A stretch of DNA of 64,000 nucleotides, taken from NCBI GenBank assembly GCA_023974075.1, contig CM043790.1, positions 5,561,781-5,625,780 of the forward strand. Direction: 5' to 3'. Position numbers and translations under genes: made by a program. This stretch comes from Chaenocephalus aceratus. Taxonomy: Eukaryota > Chordata > Actinopteri > Perciformes > Channichthyidae. The first letter of the stretch is position 1. Each line of letters starts with the position of its first letter. Below are positions 13,902-27,230 of this stretch, one piece after another. The notes beneath the pieces are model-generated. The model made no database searches, was not told where the DNA came from, and was given only the letters and a program-made list of their open reading frames with translations.

Positions 13902-15094
13902 TCATATGGTGTCAGATCAGTTCCAACACATTTCAAACTCACGGACAAATGTTTATCAGTATATATAAATGTAAATAAAATCTATGAAAGTAAGTTTCAC
14001 AAAAATATTTTGCTTCAGCAAATATATATTATTGTTTTAATTGAATGTAACAGAAATCCATAAATGTATGTATTTTAAAGGTGTGTGAATAAAAAAAAAG
14101 AAGATATTTAGATGTTGTTACATTCATGTAGAAATAGCGGATTTGTTGCTTGATTTAAAAATACATGTTCTTTCAACAGGTAACTGTCTGCATTCGTAAC
14201 CAATCAGATGCCTCCTTCATTCTCAGCCAATCACATGAGCGCATCACTATTGGTTATGATTTCATGCTTTAAAAAAAAAGGTGTACATCCCAAAATGAAA
14301 AAACGGAATAAATAACATTTTTGCTTTAAATGCAATGGCAAATACACTTATTTTTACTGAAGGTTCTTTAGAAAATCATTGTAAAATATATTCAATTTAA
14401 AATGATATTAAAACGAGGAAGTGGCACATTCTAGACATTTGTACTTGAGTTAAACACTGATCTGAATATGCAAAGTGTTGCCTGTTTAAATCTCATTATT
14501 ACATAGTTTCACATTGGAGTCAGAAGCAGAATTGGGTTTTATTGCCAATTACACGTAAAAATAATTGGTTTTGGTGCGTAGTGGTGCAAACATCAACACA
14601 GTACAGTATAAGTACATACGTTGTAAGAGAAGGATACAAATGTAAGGATTATAAAAAGTCAATATTTTAGAAACTATTAACATTAAAAAATAAAGATTAA
14701 ATATTACAAATGAAGATATCCAATGACTAGGGACATACTTGATTATTTTATGGCTGCTGCATTTTATTTACAGCAAATATTGTATATCATTTGAGCATCA
14801 TTAGTATAGCCCACATCAGAAACACAACTACACGTATTTAGTGAGCAGTGGTACAGGAGTGAAATATACCCGCAGGTCATGAAGTCATAACGTTTCTGGT
14901 ACTGTACTCTGATTTGTTTTGATTTGGTTGAGTGAAAAAGGAAATATGAATATAATATCCACTGATTACTAGATGTTTTCTAGTACTTGTGGTCTGTGTC
15001 TTTGTGCACATAATATGTGTAGCCATTGCAAAGCTGAGGTGTGTATGTGTTCTTCTGCTTCGCTGCAAATGCTGAAGCAAGGCTGAGCCTGTGT
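13902..15094. other. AT-rich intronic DNA with a probable LINE 3' fragment
   Basis: Mostly AT-rich with no coding potential. Bases 14515-14650 (GGGTTTTATTGCCAATTACA, then TTGGTTTTGGTGCGTAGTGG) resemble a common fish retroelement untranslated region, but the family is uncertain. Confidence 0.4.
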
Positions 15095-15166
15095 CACACA
15101 CACACACACCACACACACACACACACAACACACACCACCACACCACACACACACACACACACCACA

Positions 15167-15197
<31 letters not shown>

Positions 15198-15301
15198 CAC
15201 CACACACACACGCACAGTCCAACTCACTACAGCATTCCTGAGGCCTCCACACACTAACACACAACTCTCCTATTACCTCACATCCAGAGGTGTCCACCCC
15301 A

Positions 15302-15342
<41 letters not shown>

Positions 15343-15383
15343 ACAACACACACCACACACACACACCACACACACACACACAC

Positions 15384-15426
<43 letters not shown>
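15095..15426. repeat. Two CA-rich microsatellites (15095-15216 and 15304-15426)
   Basis: Imperfect CA tracts with frequent CC interruptions (ACACCACAC), separated by 87 bases of unique sequence. All long frames here are repeat artefacts. Confidence 0.95.
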
Positions 15427-15429
<3 letters not shown>

Positions 15430-15896
15430 TATTTTCAGCATAACGATGAGAAACAAATAAATAAAGCAAAGCAATCCTCTGTTCATTTCTTTCTTCTTTG
15501 CTTCTTTCTCTCTCCCAACCTCCACCTCTTCCTCCTTAAGAGTCCCCCCCCCTCTTTCTCCTGACCTGGCACGTCTCAGACTGCTCTTGAGAAATAGTTG
15601 TGTGCGAGGCTGATTTGTTGAACAGCAGAAAGATCCCTCCTGCTGCAGGACTCTGACGTTTACAGAGTACATGGAGACGGAGCTGTGTATTAGTCATCCA
15701 TCACACAATCCAAGAATACTCCCTGACGCGTGAGAGCAGCGGTGTGTGAAACTATGTTACATTTGGTTTCAGTGAGGACCTGGAGTGTCAGATAAACTAC
15801 ATTTTGATTGAAGGTGCAGTAAGCGTTTGGTGCTGAGAATTCACCATTTTGGAAACTATGATATTACATAAGGGTAAAGAAGCACAACGACGTTAA

Positions 15897-16548
15897 CGGA
15901 GCCTACACACGGCGGCGTGCGTTGCCGCTTGGCGGTGGGCGTGTCTTGAGCTTGGGGAGTCAACGCGAGCAACACGACCAACAACCAATCACATGAATGT
16001 CCCGCCCCGGACATACAAAGCAAAGCATTCATGCTACATCCATGCTGGCTAAATATACTGTCTATGCTTGCTAGCTGTCCATTCAAACGAAGTACACTGG
16101 ATATAAACTCCCCAAACAATCGAAAACCTACCAGTTTCCCCCACTGTCTCTGCCACCTCCCCCCATGCCTGGCTCCTCCGGTTTGTATCCCTGTATGTAA
16201 AGAGGGACTGGTCATAGAGTACCGGGTGATTCCCTACCGCCACGATCATTTTCTCCTCCATTTTTTGACATATGGGAAATAACTGCGGTCTGGCTCTCCC
16301 AACATACACCCGGTTTGATTGGCTAGTGCTTGTACTGTCAGATTTGCATACGCGGGATTTGATTGGCTGACGCCTTCGTCGAGGCGGCAAAAGTAGAACA
16401 TTGCTCTACTTTTGCAGCGAGCACTGCGAGAGAAGCTACGCTTTGCTCCCACAATGCAGTTCTGCGAATCGTGACGTCACCCTATTCAAAGTAAGTGAAT
16501 GGGCAGAAGCGTTGAAGCGGCAACGCACGCCGCCGTGTGTAGGGGCCG
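15897..16548. mobile_element. Harbinger-like MITE with TAA target duplication
   Basis: The left terminus CGGAGCCTACACACGGCGGC and the reverse complement of the right, CGGCCCCTACACACGGCGGC, match over about 34 bases. TAA lies directly outside on both sides (15894-15896 and 16549-16551). A 3-bp TWA duplication with long GC-rich inverted ends is the pattern of PIF/Harbinger non-autonomous elements. The 652-bp body has no transposase. Confidence 0.82.
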
Positions 16549-16614
16549 TAAGGGTACACTCGAAAATTTCAGGAAAAAAAATTCTCTTTTGTCTTGATCC
16601 ATTTATATAAATAT

Positions 16615-17577
<963 letters not shown>

Positions 17578-18834
17578 AATAAAAACCTGTCTGAAAATGA
17601 GCTGATCAGATTTTGGCCACTTTGTGATGTCACAAGGGTTTGTTTTTTGTCATTAGCCAATCACCAACCAAGGTAACCCCCCCCATCTTATCACCTGAAT
17701 CTCCTCCAAGAGCACCATTGTGTTCTTTTTAACCAAACATCTCTCAGAGGGGCGTGGCCAGCAGCAGCTTTAGCATTTAAAGCTACATACACAGAATCAG
17801 CACTTTTGAAACAGGGCTGAAACAGAGGGGGTTATGGGATGCTACAATGATCTGTTTGGTGTTTCAGCCAAAGTCTTCCGGGAAAGGTTCTGTGTAATAT
17901 CTGAGACCTGTAATATATTGTTGGAAAAGAGTAGAATAGGGAACGTTTAAAGCAGCACTGCACTGATGTTACACATTAAAGTCAGGTCACAGTGGTGTCA
18001 TGTATTGTGTCGTTACACTGATCAAATAACCCTGTTGAAGTGTCCCGACACATCTGTAACTTCTCAAAGCTGCCTATCCTACATTCATTCGTAGTGGGGG
18101 TGAGACAGTAAGCTGGGTTTGAACCTTTCCTGTGAACAGCAGCGTGCAGCAGAGATATCGTCTGTCATTATTCCTGTAATTAAAGGACACAATCCCCCCC
18201 CCCCAGTACAACCTGTGAGTGGGACCATTCTGAACAGTTCTAATGGTCCTCCAACATATTTAGTCATAACAACTAGTCCTGTTGAAACTAGTGAGCTGAA
18301 ACATGGGAAAACGAGTAGTGAAAGAAGGAGTACATTTTACCACTTTAGGTTCTGTCAAAAGTCAACGGTTTTTTTAACATGTTTTTTGATGAGATGGCGG
18401 AAATAAGGTCTGAAGAGATTTTCACGTTTTGTTCTACGAGACAAATATGTCACTGGTGAATATCTGACGTCATAGAAACAGCAGATAATACATTTCATTT
18501 ATATAGCGCATTTACTGTATGTGAAAAGTTAGATTCTGTCTCAAACTCCCTTTAAACAAAACTAATTATTGCTGACGCTACGCTGAGACGTGAAAATAAA
18601 ATATAAAATATAAATAAAATAGAAAATATAATAAAATAAAAATATCCGTTCAGCAACGTGAATGAAATCTCACAACAGCCCTGCATATATAGCTTTGGCT
18701 ATGAATGGGGTTTAAAGTGCAATAAAGGACATTCATTTCTTTTTTTTCATATAAAAAACAAATTCAAACATTCCTGTGTTCCGGAACACATACACTCCGG
18801 AACAGGAAAGTGGTCTTAGCACAAGAGTTCCAGA
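17578..18834. other. Intronic DNA, probable decayed repeats
   Basis: Bases 17590-17960 look like an interspersed repeat (TTTGTGATGTCACAAGG and AGAGGGGCGTGGCCAGCAGC), class unknown. Bases 18485-18520 (ACATTTCATTTATATAGCGC) look like the reversed tail of a fish LINE or SINE. No gene is seen. Confidence 0.4.
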
Positions 18835-19733
18835 ATGCTCAATGGCGTTGAACTCATCTTGGGTTCTGTAGCAGACAGTCTTCTCGTTGCATTGCAACTG
18901 ATCGGCAGCACGATACGTTGGCACCTGGAACTACAATCACAACCTCCAACATTTACAGAAAGTGGCAACACAGTGAACTCCATCACTGAGGTAAGTCTTA
19001 GTGGATCTTATCTTTAAATATTTAGGATTTTGGGTTTTCATAAACTAAATGTTGTTTTAACATTGCAGTTTTGAGTAGTTAATGTAACTCTTTTGAATAT
19101 AAGGCTTACAAAAGTTCTGACAATACTTTGTGTTATGTTATACAGATTTTTAAACCAAGTCAACCATGGACTTTCGGTACACACCCCGTACCAAAGAAAG
19201 GCTGGGACAATGGTAAGTCCTCTTCTCTGTCTCTGCTTTAGAGCTGAAAACTATTATCAATAACCAAATCTACTAACAAAATGAAATATTTTCTAGGCAA
19301 ATGGCCATCTGCTGGAACATCAGGGTTCACAGCAGTGATCAAACTGACAGGTACGTGTTTCATTAGACTTCAAATGTAATATCCCAAAGGTGATATCTGG
19401 ATCCATTGTTATAGGTAGCTTTTAACAAAGTGTGCAAACTAATGTGTTGACATGAACATGTCTTTATCTGATCAAAAGCTTTCAAAAGCCAGCCTCTGCA
19501 CGTCCACCGAAGCAGACCACTACCGCTCTGGACACTCTGAGGCCAAGACGGCCCCACTGCCTCCAGGGCCCCCACCTGCCCACAAGATGATGGACTTAAA
19601 GAGCAGTGATGGGAAGAAATACCTTAATGCCATTACGTCGACTCCTGCTCCTGTCTACGCTGGGTCAAACAAAAGCAAGATGTTTTCAAAACAAAAAAGC
19701 TATGACAGGCAAATGTACTCCAATGGAGGTTGA
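18835..19733 (+). CDS. Unrecognised four-exon gene nested in bcar1 intron 1
   Basis: Four plus-strand exons fit together: 18835-18990 (ends GAG, donor GTAAGT), 19146-19212 (acceptor TTATACAG, donor GTAAGT), 19297-19350 (acceptor TTTTCTAG, donor GTACGT) and 19489-19733 (acceptor TTTCAAAAG). The lengths 156, 67, 54 and 245 sum to 522, giving 173 residues plus stop with consistent phases. The model begins MLNGVELILGSVADSLLVAL, has PWTFGTHPVPKKGWD in the middle and KTAPLPPGPPPAHKMMDL near the end, and closes KSYDRQMYSNGG. An in-frame stop just upstream of the ATG fits a start there, although earlier non-coding exons are possible. I recognise no domain. The first exon has a mildly hydrophobic stretch but no convincing signal peptide. 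The last acceptor is weak, and an alternative at 19479 leads to an early stop. It could be a real lineage gene, a capture by a mobile element or a recent pseudogene. Confidence 0.5.
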
Positions 19734-19978
19734 CCCTTCTCCGAAACATCCCAACCGGATGTCTCGAGAAGTGATAATGCGTCCTGCTGCTGTGTTCAAC
19801 ACAAACACACACAAATGCATTCAGACAACATCAGCCCAGCACATGTTTCTCCAATGGAGGTTGACCCACCTCCGAAGCATCCTTACTGGATGTCTCGAGA
19901 TGTGGAAATGCGTCCTGCCGTCACTGTGTCCAACAAATGGGACACAAATGCATTCAGACAACGTCAGCCCAGCAGGTG
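19719..19978 (+). repeat. 130-bp tandem duplication at the 3' end of the nested gene
   Basis: CTCCAATGGAGGTTGACCC, CCGAA.CATCC and GGATGTCTCGAGA recur 130 bases apart (19719 and 19849), followed in both copies by ATGCGTCCTGC and ATGCATTCAGACAAC. In the second copy a frame reads MEVDPPPKHPYWMSRDVEM through to a stop at about 19976. In the first copy an equivalent frame reads MEVDPSPKHPNRMSREV and then shifts at an ACACAAACACACA stretch. The gene model at 18835-19733 stops in the other frame just inside copy one. The two units look like former coding sequence that has lost its frame. Confidence 0.75.
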
Positions 19979-21069
19979 AAGTCTGGACGAGCTGAGTGCA
20001 ATGTCAACACCCACGAGAAGAAACAAGAATGTCCCTGATTTGATTGTTTTGCATATAAACTGATTTTGTTCTCGTATTAGTCCGTTGTGTTAAATTTGCA
20101 AGGTCAAATTTAAACTAAGTCAGACATGTCACAGACACATGCCAGAGGGCAGTACGGGGCTAATGTCTTAGAGTAGATTTGTTTGTGTTTCAATTGATAC
20201 TGGTAACATAAAAACATCATCACCCCGAACATTAGCCGCCTTTAGCTTAGCAGTGATGGCTATCATGTTTTTTGTTTATAGCCTTCTGGCAATTTCATTG
20301 ACCCCTTCAAGAATTACAAAAGTGGTGTTAATATGTGGAGATGATTCCTGCTGAAACTAAAGTGTCGTTATCATGAATGTGTCTTTGCCAAAGATCTTAT
20401 TTTTCGCAATAGTACAACAACAATGGAAAATCCCATTGCTTTTGTTGAAGGAGACCATTCGACGCCAACTTCCGGGTCGGCCTAAACATACTGTATGTCA
20501 TCACTTCACCACTCTATTGAATCCAAGGGACTTAAGACCTAGAAGAAACTAGGGACTAAGTAAGGATATCTTGTCATCTGCTAAGTCCTTAGTCTTTGTA
20601 GGAGTGTACAGACAGGACTATCAGTAAGTGTTTGTGGTCCTTTGAGTGGCGTCACTAGCGATTAAACCCTATTTGGGTAGATTCCCTTAGGAAAAGTTCT
20701 AACCTTAGTTGTGTCTTTCCTTTAATTTCTTTAGTCAACTTTCAGGATCCAACCCTTTCCAAACGTCCCTGTGTAGACTATCTTCTACACACACCATACA
20801 CATATCGTTATAAATAGACCCACGTGTAATGGGTAGTTTCTTTGCACCTTTCGGTGCTACAACACACCCAGTCCAAACAGACCCAGCTTACGTTGCCCTG
20901 TAGTGCTTGTTAAGGCTGCGTGCAGCTTTAACAAGCGATGATCCCAGCTGAAGAATTCCTGCTGCAGGCCGTGACTAACTGCACGAACAACAGCAGGGAT
21001 TGTGTAGCCCCGAGCACAGGAGAGGCTCACAGAGGCAGGCTGGAGTGGCTGCTTAACCTGTTGACAGAC
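19979..21069. other. Intronic DNA, no gene recognised
   Basis: No domain-bearing frame or confident mobile element is visible. It leads into a CA/CGCA microsatellite. Confidence 0.45.
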
Positions 21070-21107
21070 AACACACACACACACGCACGCACGCACGCAC
21101 CGACACA

Positions 21108-21151
<44 letters not shown>

Positions 21152-21184
21152 ACACACACACGCATACACACGCACACACACACA
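21070..21184. repeat. CA/ACGC microsatellite
   Basis: An imperfect CA tract with ACGC blocks at its left end and ACGCATACAC interruptions at its right. Confidence 0.95.
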
Positions 21185-22123
21185 GATAGTTGTGTGGGTT
21201 GAAAGCAGTGTGTCTTCGCACACAGTAGCAAGAAGTGAAGGGAAGAAGCAAACATCTTACACAAGTAGAAGTACATTGTACTACAGGTTACATGACTGAC
21301 CAAGTTACAATTGATTCCCCTAAATTCCCTTAAAAGTAATTTGTATGTGCGATTTTGCGGTGCTAGTTTTATCCGATTGAATTGTGTTCTATTCATTCAG
21401 CCTGATATGATGAAGTTATCACGTGGTCATAGGATGGTGTTGATTTGGAGTACAAAGGACTGTGTGTCAACACCTTGAGAATGATGCAACACACAGAACC
21501 TGTATGTGTGTCCACACACACCTGTGTTTACAGGCTTTTACCAACCTGCACTTACACAGGTAGCAAAGACTGCGGACGCACCCTCTGATCACTGAGGCTG
21601 TACGTCAGGGGCACAGATTACAGTCTTTATTCCTCTGCTCAACACACACTGATGATGGGAGCCTTCACCTGTACACAAGTACAACGTTCAACACAGCTCG
21701 AAGTCACCCAGACGTGAAGCCGCATGAATCGCATGGATATGTTGCATATATTATCTCCACAGAAAGGCTAGGAAAAACAACAAGGTGTAAGTCTGCACAC
21801 TGGTGAACTGTGGCACTTTGATCACAGGAATGTGTTGAGAAAGCTTCGTCTGAAAGTGCAGTGTTGACTCTGTGACTCAGCACCGAGCAGCGGGAACATC
21901 CAGTGATTCATCGCTTGTTGTTTGTCTGTACTCAACTGTACTGGGAGATCAAGGGCAACACATACAGGTATGAATACACCAGGCATTCACATACTTCAGC
22001 AAGAAAGCTTTTGCCTCCTCCACCACTTTCATACGTTTAAATACATGATTTTAACCATCATTGTGGAAGAAAACCCTCATTAAAACACTATAACGTTTCA
22101 TTTTAGGATTAAGGTAGTCATGA
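21185..22123. other. Unique intronic DNA, no gene recognised
   Basis: Non-repetitive sequence without a recognisable coding frame or element terminus. Confidence 0.45.
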
Positions 22124-22849
22124 GATAAGTCAACACATTCTCATTCCAACTCGTACTATAGTGACGTTATGTCAGGATCCCTTGGCGTCACTATCAAATG
22201 CAGTGGGCGGCGCTTTAGCGTAGATGTTCAACGATCAGGGCGTCCCATTGACTTGCATTGAGCTCCCTGAACGTTGGTAATAGACGAGTTGGGATCCGCA
22301 GATCCATTCTCACAGCGTTTATCAACCTTTTTCTAACTCAATATCAAGCCACACTTATTGTTTTTACTTCTTTATTTTAATTGTATAATGTCAGACTTTT
22401 GTTGCCGTGAGTTATGGGGAGAGTAGGGGCTCAGAAAACTGAAATCTGTATTGTTTCATCGTTTTTTTCTTCTAATTTGTATTCTTTTCTCAACAATAAG
22501 ACACACTTATCCTTGTGTTTATTTATTTCTTTGATTGTATAATGTCGGACTTTTGGAGTCCGTCAGGACCAAGTAGCTCATTCAAACACAGGAAGCTGTA
22601 TTTTCAAAATAAGAGTTCATTTTAAAATTATGTTTGATAATTATTTTTTTAACTAGACCACTGGGTCATGTTAAGACCATATTTTCTGTCGGTTTGGTGG
22701 TACAAATATCAAAACAATATATGTGTGAATAACAAAATACATCCGTCATAAACTAAACTGGAAAATTATACTGGAAAGTATAATTTATTGTGTTAACACT
22801 TTAAACTTGACCTTTTTTTTTAAGCCCTAGTGGTTAAAGCACGTTATTG

Positions 22850-23587
22850 ATTTTTTTTGTTGAATATGTTATATATGATGAAAACAATACAAATATAAGA
22901 GTACATACTTTCATAGGGGGAAAGTAGAAGGTGAATGATAGAAATATAGAATAGAAAATATCAAGAAGATACTGTAGTGATCTCTACAATACAACAATTT
23001 AGTGCTGGACGTCCAAAGATATTAATAGGAGGATGTGCAAAACAGACAAACTAATAAGGCTTTATTTAAATATTAAAGAATACTTTAGGTTAAGGTCTTC
23101 TTTTGAATAAGAAAAAAGCATTGGGGGTATAGTATCTACAGATAAATATTAAGCCTGACAAAGTACTTAACGTTTAATATATTGCATAGTTTGTTTTGGG
23201 ACTTGACAATAAACTTTCCTGCAATGTTAACGTTGTTGAAGCACTTATTTTAACTGATATTATACATATTAATTATACTCTTATAAGATGTATGTAGATA
23301 GAATACGAAATGTGCAGAATATGATTAGTTTAATGGTGGAGGTATACACACATATTGATAGATGTCTTGTGATGCGCTGTTGAGGAACCTGCGACCCAGG
23401 GTTTTCATCTCCTTGTCAGGTATTGAACAATCAATAAATGAAGAAACAGAATTATTAAATATAAAACACAGAATTTGTGTGATTATACTAAATGATTTAC
23501 AAATAAACACCACTGCATATTTCCAACTGTTACACATGCTGATGTAACGCAAATGTTTCCAACTTGGGATCAATAAAGTATATCTTA
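22850..23587 (+). mobile_element. Probable LINE 3' untranslated fragment inside the long-TIR element
   Basis: The segment ends AACTTGGGATCAATAAAGTA followed by TATCTTATCTTA, the style of tail left by fish LINEs, and is AT-rich with closed frames. The body cannot be matched with certainty, so the left boundary is approximate. Confidence 0.4.
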
Positions 23588-23842
23588 TCTTAAGATGATC
23601 GATGGCTACTGCCATATTTGCACAATGTGCCTCTGAACCTTGACAAGTGCATGTTTCAGGCTCATCAATGAACAACAGGAGGGGTCACAGACATAAGACC
23701 AGCTGTTAAATAAAGCTCTTCTGACCTTAGCTGTCGTGTGGGTATATATTAATGCTGCCCATTATGGACACAAGCCATTTTCACTCATGTATTAATGAAA
23801 TGCTTTAACACCGATGTGTTTCCTATCCCCTAAACCTCCAGG

Positions 23843-24742
23843 CAGAGTTTCCGTTAGAATATTCTTTCGTCAACATGTCCGTTAAAGTTTAAATCTTCCG
23901 GACAAAATTTGAAAAGTGCCGGTCAAAGATCTTCTTTGTTATTTATTGAGCTTTAAAACAAATTGATATGATTTGATATTAAACAAACTAATTATAGTAG
24001 ATTAACTACATTATTCAAACGTGTACAGTAACTTACAATAACACGGGAATAATAAACGGAGCGCTCTCCCTCTCCTGACAGCCCGTCAGTATCATGCAGC
24101 TCGCGGATCAGTAATGAGTGACCCGACAGTAAAACTAAACATATCTATAACTAGTTACGGTAGTTTGAGAGGTCATTAAAATAGCTACGTGTGATATTCT
24201 AACCTGAAGTGTGTTTTGTTCCGCTCACCGCTGCATGTGATCATGCAGAGCTGCGTGTCGACTCGTCAGCAGCAGCTGATCTCTCTCTCCCGTCAGATTA
24301 GACTTCACTCGCGTTTATCTCCATATCGATCAGATCCAGCTAGTTCTAGCTGATGATATGACTACCTGCTTATTTAAAGACACCTAAACAAAAAGTGTCG
24401 CTATGCAACCGGGTGAGGCCGCAAAGTATAGCGCAGCATTATGCATTTGTTTACATGCCCACCGGAACCCTGAGGCATTACCAACAGATCAACGCACAAT
24501 CAACCCATACAGGACATCTCTTTCTCCACATTAAGTGTTAGACATTAGAGTTGACTATTCTTGTCTGTCACATACTCTTCTTGTCTGTCACATAAGTGGC
24601 GCAAGTTGCGCAACTGATGTGGTTTTGCGCTAAACGAAAATTATTTTTGACCGGACACTTTGACCGGATATATTTAGATTTGCCGGTCTTCAGCATATTT
24701 TACCGGTCATAGTCCGCTAATTACCAGCTAACGGGAACTCTG
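23843..24742. mobile_element. hAT non-autonomous element nested in the long-TIR element
   Basis: The termini CAGAGTTTCCGTTAG and (right, reversed) CAGAGTTCCCGTTAG are flanked by the exact 8-bp duplication CCTCCAGG at 23835-23842 and 24743-24750. Subterminal ACCGG/CCGGTC motifs repeat at both ends. The element is 900 bp with no transposase frame. Confidence 0.9.
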
Positions 24743-25587
24743 CCTCCAGGGTGTACACAGTTTAATACTGGCAACTTCTAATTATGGGAAATAAGAAAAC
24801 GTCTTTTAAAACTACAATTCCCAGTAGAGACGTGCCATAGAACATGTTGCGAAACACACAATAGTCAGCATGTGTAATTCTGGGGGGGGGGAGGGGGGGG
24901 ATACACGTTCGAATGCTGTTTTGGATAGTGTGCTGTGGCTTCATCCCATTTCAAAGTGCTGTTTGACGCTCGGCGTAACCTTGGCGCACACTCAAACATC
25001 CAATCACAGAGCTTGAAGACTAATCGCGGGGTTTGTCAAGCAAAGCGGAGAGAATACTTACTTCCGGGTGTAAAATTCTCTAGAGCAACTACTATGAGCT
25101 GCTCCGACCCTCGGTCCTGACAGACTCCAAAAGTCCGACATTATACAATCAAAGAAATAAATAAACACAAGGATAATTGTGTCTTATTGTTGAGTTAATA
25201 ACAGTGTGTGGTTTAGAAAAGAATACAAAATTAGAAAGAAAAAACAATCAAATAATACAGATTTCAGTATTCTGAGCCCCTACTCTCCCCATAACTGACG
25301 GCAACAAAAGTCCAACATTATTCAATTAAAATAAAGAAGTAAAAACAATAAGTGTGGCTTGATATTAGTTAGAAAAAGGTTGATAAACGCTGTGAGAATG
25401 GATCTGCGGCGAGCGATGCCAACTCGTCTATTACCAACGTTCAGGGAGCTCTCTGCAAGTCAATGGGACGCCCTGATCGTTGAACATCTACGCTAAAGGG
25501 CCGCCCACTGCATTTGATAGTGACGCCAAGGGATCCTGACATAACGTCACTATAGTACGAGTTGGAATGAGAATGTGTTGGATAAGT

Positions 25588-26884
25588 CCATTTAAGAGGT
25601 GCATTTCATCCTGACAAGAATTTAGAAAAAGACTCTGTTATAAGTAAAAGCAATCAGAATATTATTTAAGTAAAAGTACTAGTACAATTATTGGCATCAA
25701 AATGATCAACAGTAAAAGTTCTCCTTAAAATTCCCAATTTAAAGAATCATATATTATTCAAAATAGTACTTAACTACCATCTCTGGGTAAATGTACTTAG
25801 TTACATTCCAAAACACATCTTTTAGGTTCACAAGATGATTAGCCTGTTCCCAAAGCTAGAGAATTTAGAGAATTTTAGGCCATAAAATGTTACAATTCAA
25901 GCAAACTTGAATATATGAATACTCTTTTGCATAGACTCAGAGATGAAGGTAGTTTTGTTTTTATAAGGATTTGAATCACCTAATATGCAAACCTCTCGAG
26001 ACCCAAAACTTATTTTTATCCCAGTCATACACAAAAGTACAACCCTGCTGAATGTACTATGGAAATAATAAAATAAATCTTGATATTGCCTCTAAAAAAA
26101 ATAGTCTTCTATCAGTCAACATCGTACTTTGGCATGAAAGTGTAATCCTTAACTATAGGAGTCAAATGTTAAAACATTGAATCAAAAAGGTCCATTTGAT
26201 AGCTTTAGCTTAGGTCGCTTCCAACAGACCACAACAGCTAGTTGATAGGACCTTTGAGCATAACATTATGGTGTTACACCTCAGGAAAAAGGTTTGCTTT
26301 TTCAATGAGATTTCATGTCATGTCACAGAGTGCCAACAACTGAGCCACTGTGGTGCTTTAAATGCACATCTAGACAAATCCATGGAAACATGAACTTACA
26401 TCATTCATGCTAATTAGAAAACACTTCACAATTGAACAATCTGGGCTATTAATGAATGAAGAAAGTACATCTGATCCCGCCTGTTCATGTTCTGGGAGAT
26501 GACTACGTATAGAAAGAATGTTGATTAGCATGGGAACGTGTTCTCTACTGGGCCGTCCATGAACACAGTGCTATGAGGCAGGCCAGGGCAGGACAAAGCC
26601 TTCTCTTTCAGGATTGGTCCAAATCTCAATGTGTCTCAAAGACACTGCAGCATTTATGGGAAATGTCTTTCACACAGCGAAGACTTGACGTGACAATACA
26701 GACATCATTTCTCAAACATCATTGCTTTGCAGAGGTTATAGAAAAAAGGGAATGTTGGGCGATTTCACCCATCTTTTTCTTGTAAGATTGCCGATCGCTA
26801 CCTATCGTATGCTAGTTAATTAAAACAAAAATGTCTAGAACAATTTGTATTAAATAGGAAATACAATTTCTGCAAGTATACCTG
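25588..26884. other. Unique intronic DNA, no gene recognised
   Basis: AT-rich sequence without a coding signal or recognisable repeat ends. Confidence 0.5.
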
Positions 26885-27052
26885 GTACATTGGCTGTGGC
26901 CCAAGGGTGGGTGGGCGTCTACCTATCAGAAGGTAAGTGGTTCGACCCCAACCCCCTGCATCCAACATGACATGAAGTGTCCTTGGGCAAGATACTTAAC
27001 CCCAACTTACTCCCTTATACGGTATTGAAGTGTATGTAAGTCGCTTTTGCTA
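26885..27052 (+). mobile_element. tRNA-derived SINE
   Basis: A box B-like GGTTCGACCCC lies about 50 bases from the start, followed by AACATGACATGAAGTGTCCT, TGGGCAAGATACTTAACCCC and GGTATTGAAGTGTATGTAAG. The same order is seen at 6139-6317. The 3' end runs straight into the TCTA array, a common place for SINE tails to seed microsatellites. Confidence 0.75.
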
Positions 27053-27055
27053 TCC

Positions 27056-27086
<31 letters not shown>

Positions 27087-27087
27087 G

Positions 27088-27158
<71 letters not shown>

Positions 27159-27230
27159 CATCCATCCATCCATCCATCCATCCATCCATCCATCCATCCA
27201 TCCTCTATCTATCTATCTATCTATCTATCT
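27053..27230. repeat. (TCTA)n(TCCA)n(TCTA)n microsatellite
   Basis: A compound tetranucleotide array with an internal TCCA block at 27157-27202. Protein frames of Ile-Tyr-Leu-Ser repeats are artefacts. Confidence 0.97.

Larger units (their letters stand above)
22131..25580. mobile_element. 3.45-kb DNA element with about 450-bp terminal inverted repeats
   Basis: The left arm 22131-22570 and right arm 25113-25580 are reverse complements with scattered differences. Both start CAACACATTCTCATTCCAAC and run through TAGTGACGTTATGTCAGGAT to GTCGGACTTTTGGAGT. GATAAGT lies outside both ends (22124-22130 and 25581-25587), a 7-bp target duplication that becomes 8 bp (GATAAGTC) if the shared C is counted. 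Very long arms with a 7-9 bp duplication suit MuDR, P or foldback-type elements; no transposase is present to decide. The interior includes a LINE-tail-like segment and a separate hAT. Confidence 0.85.
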
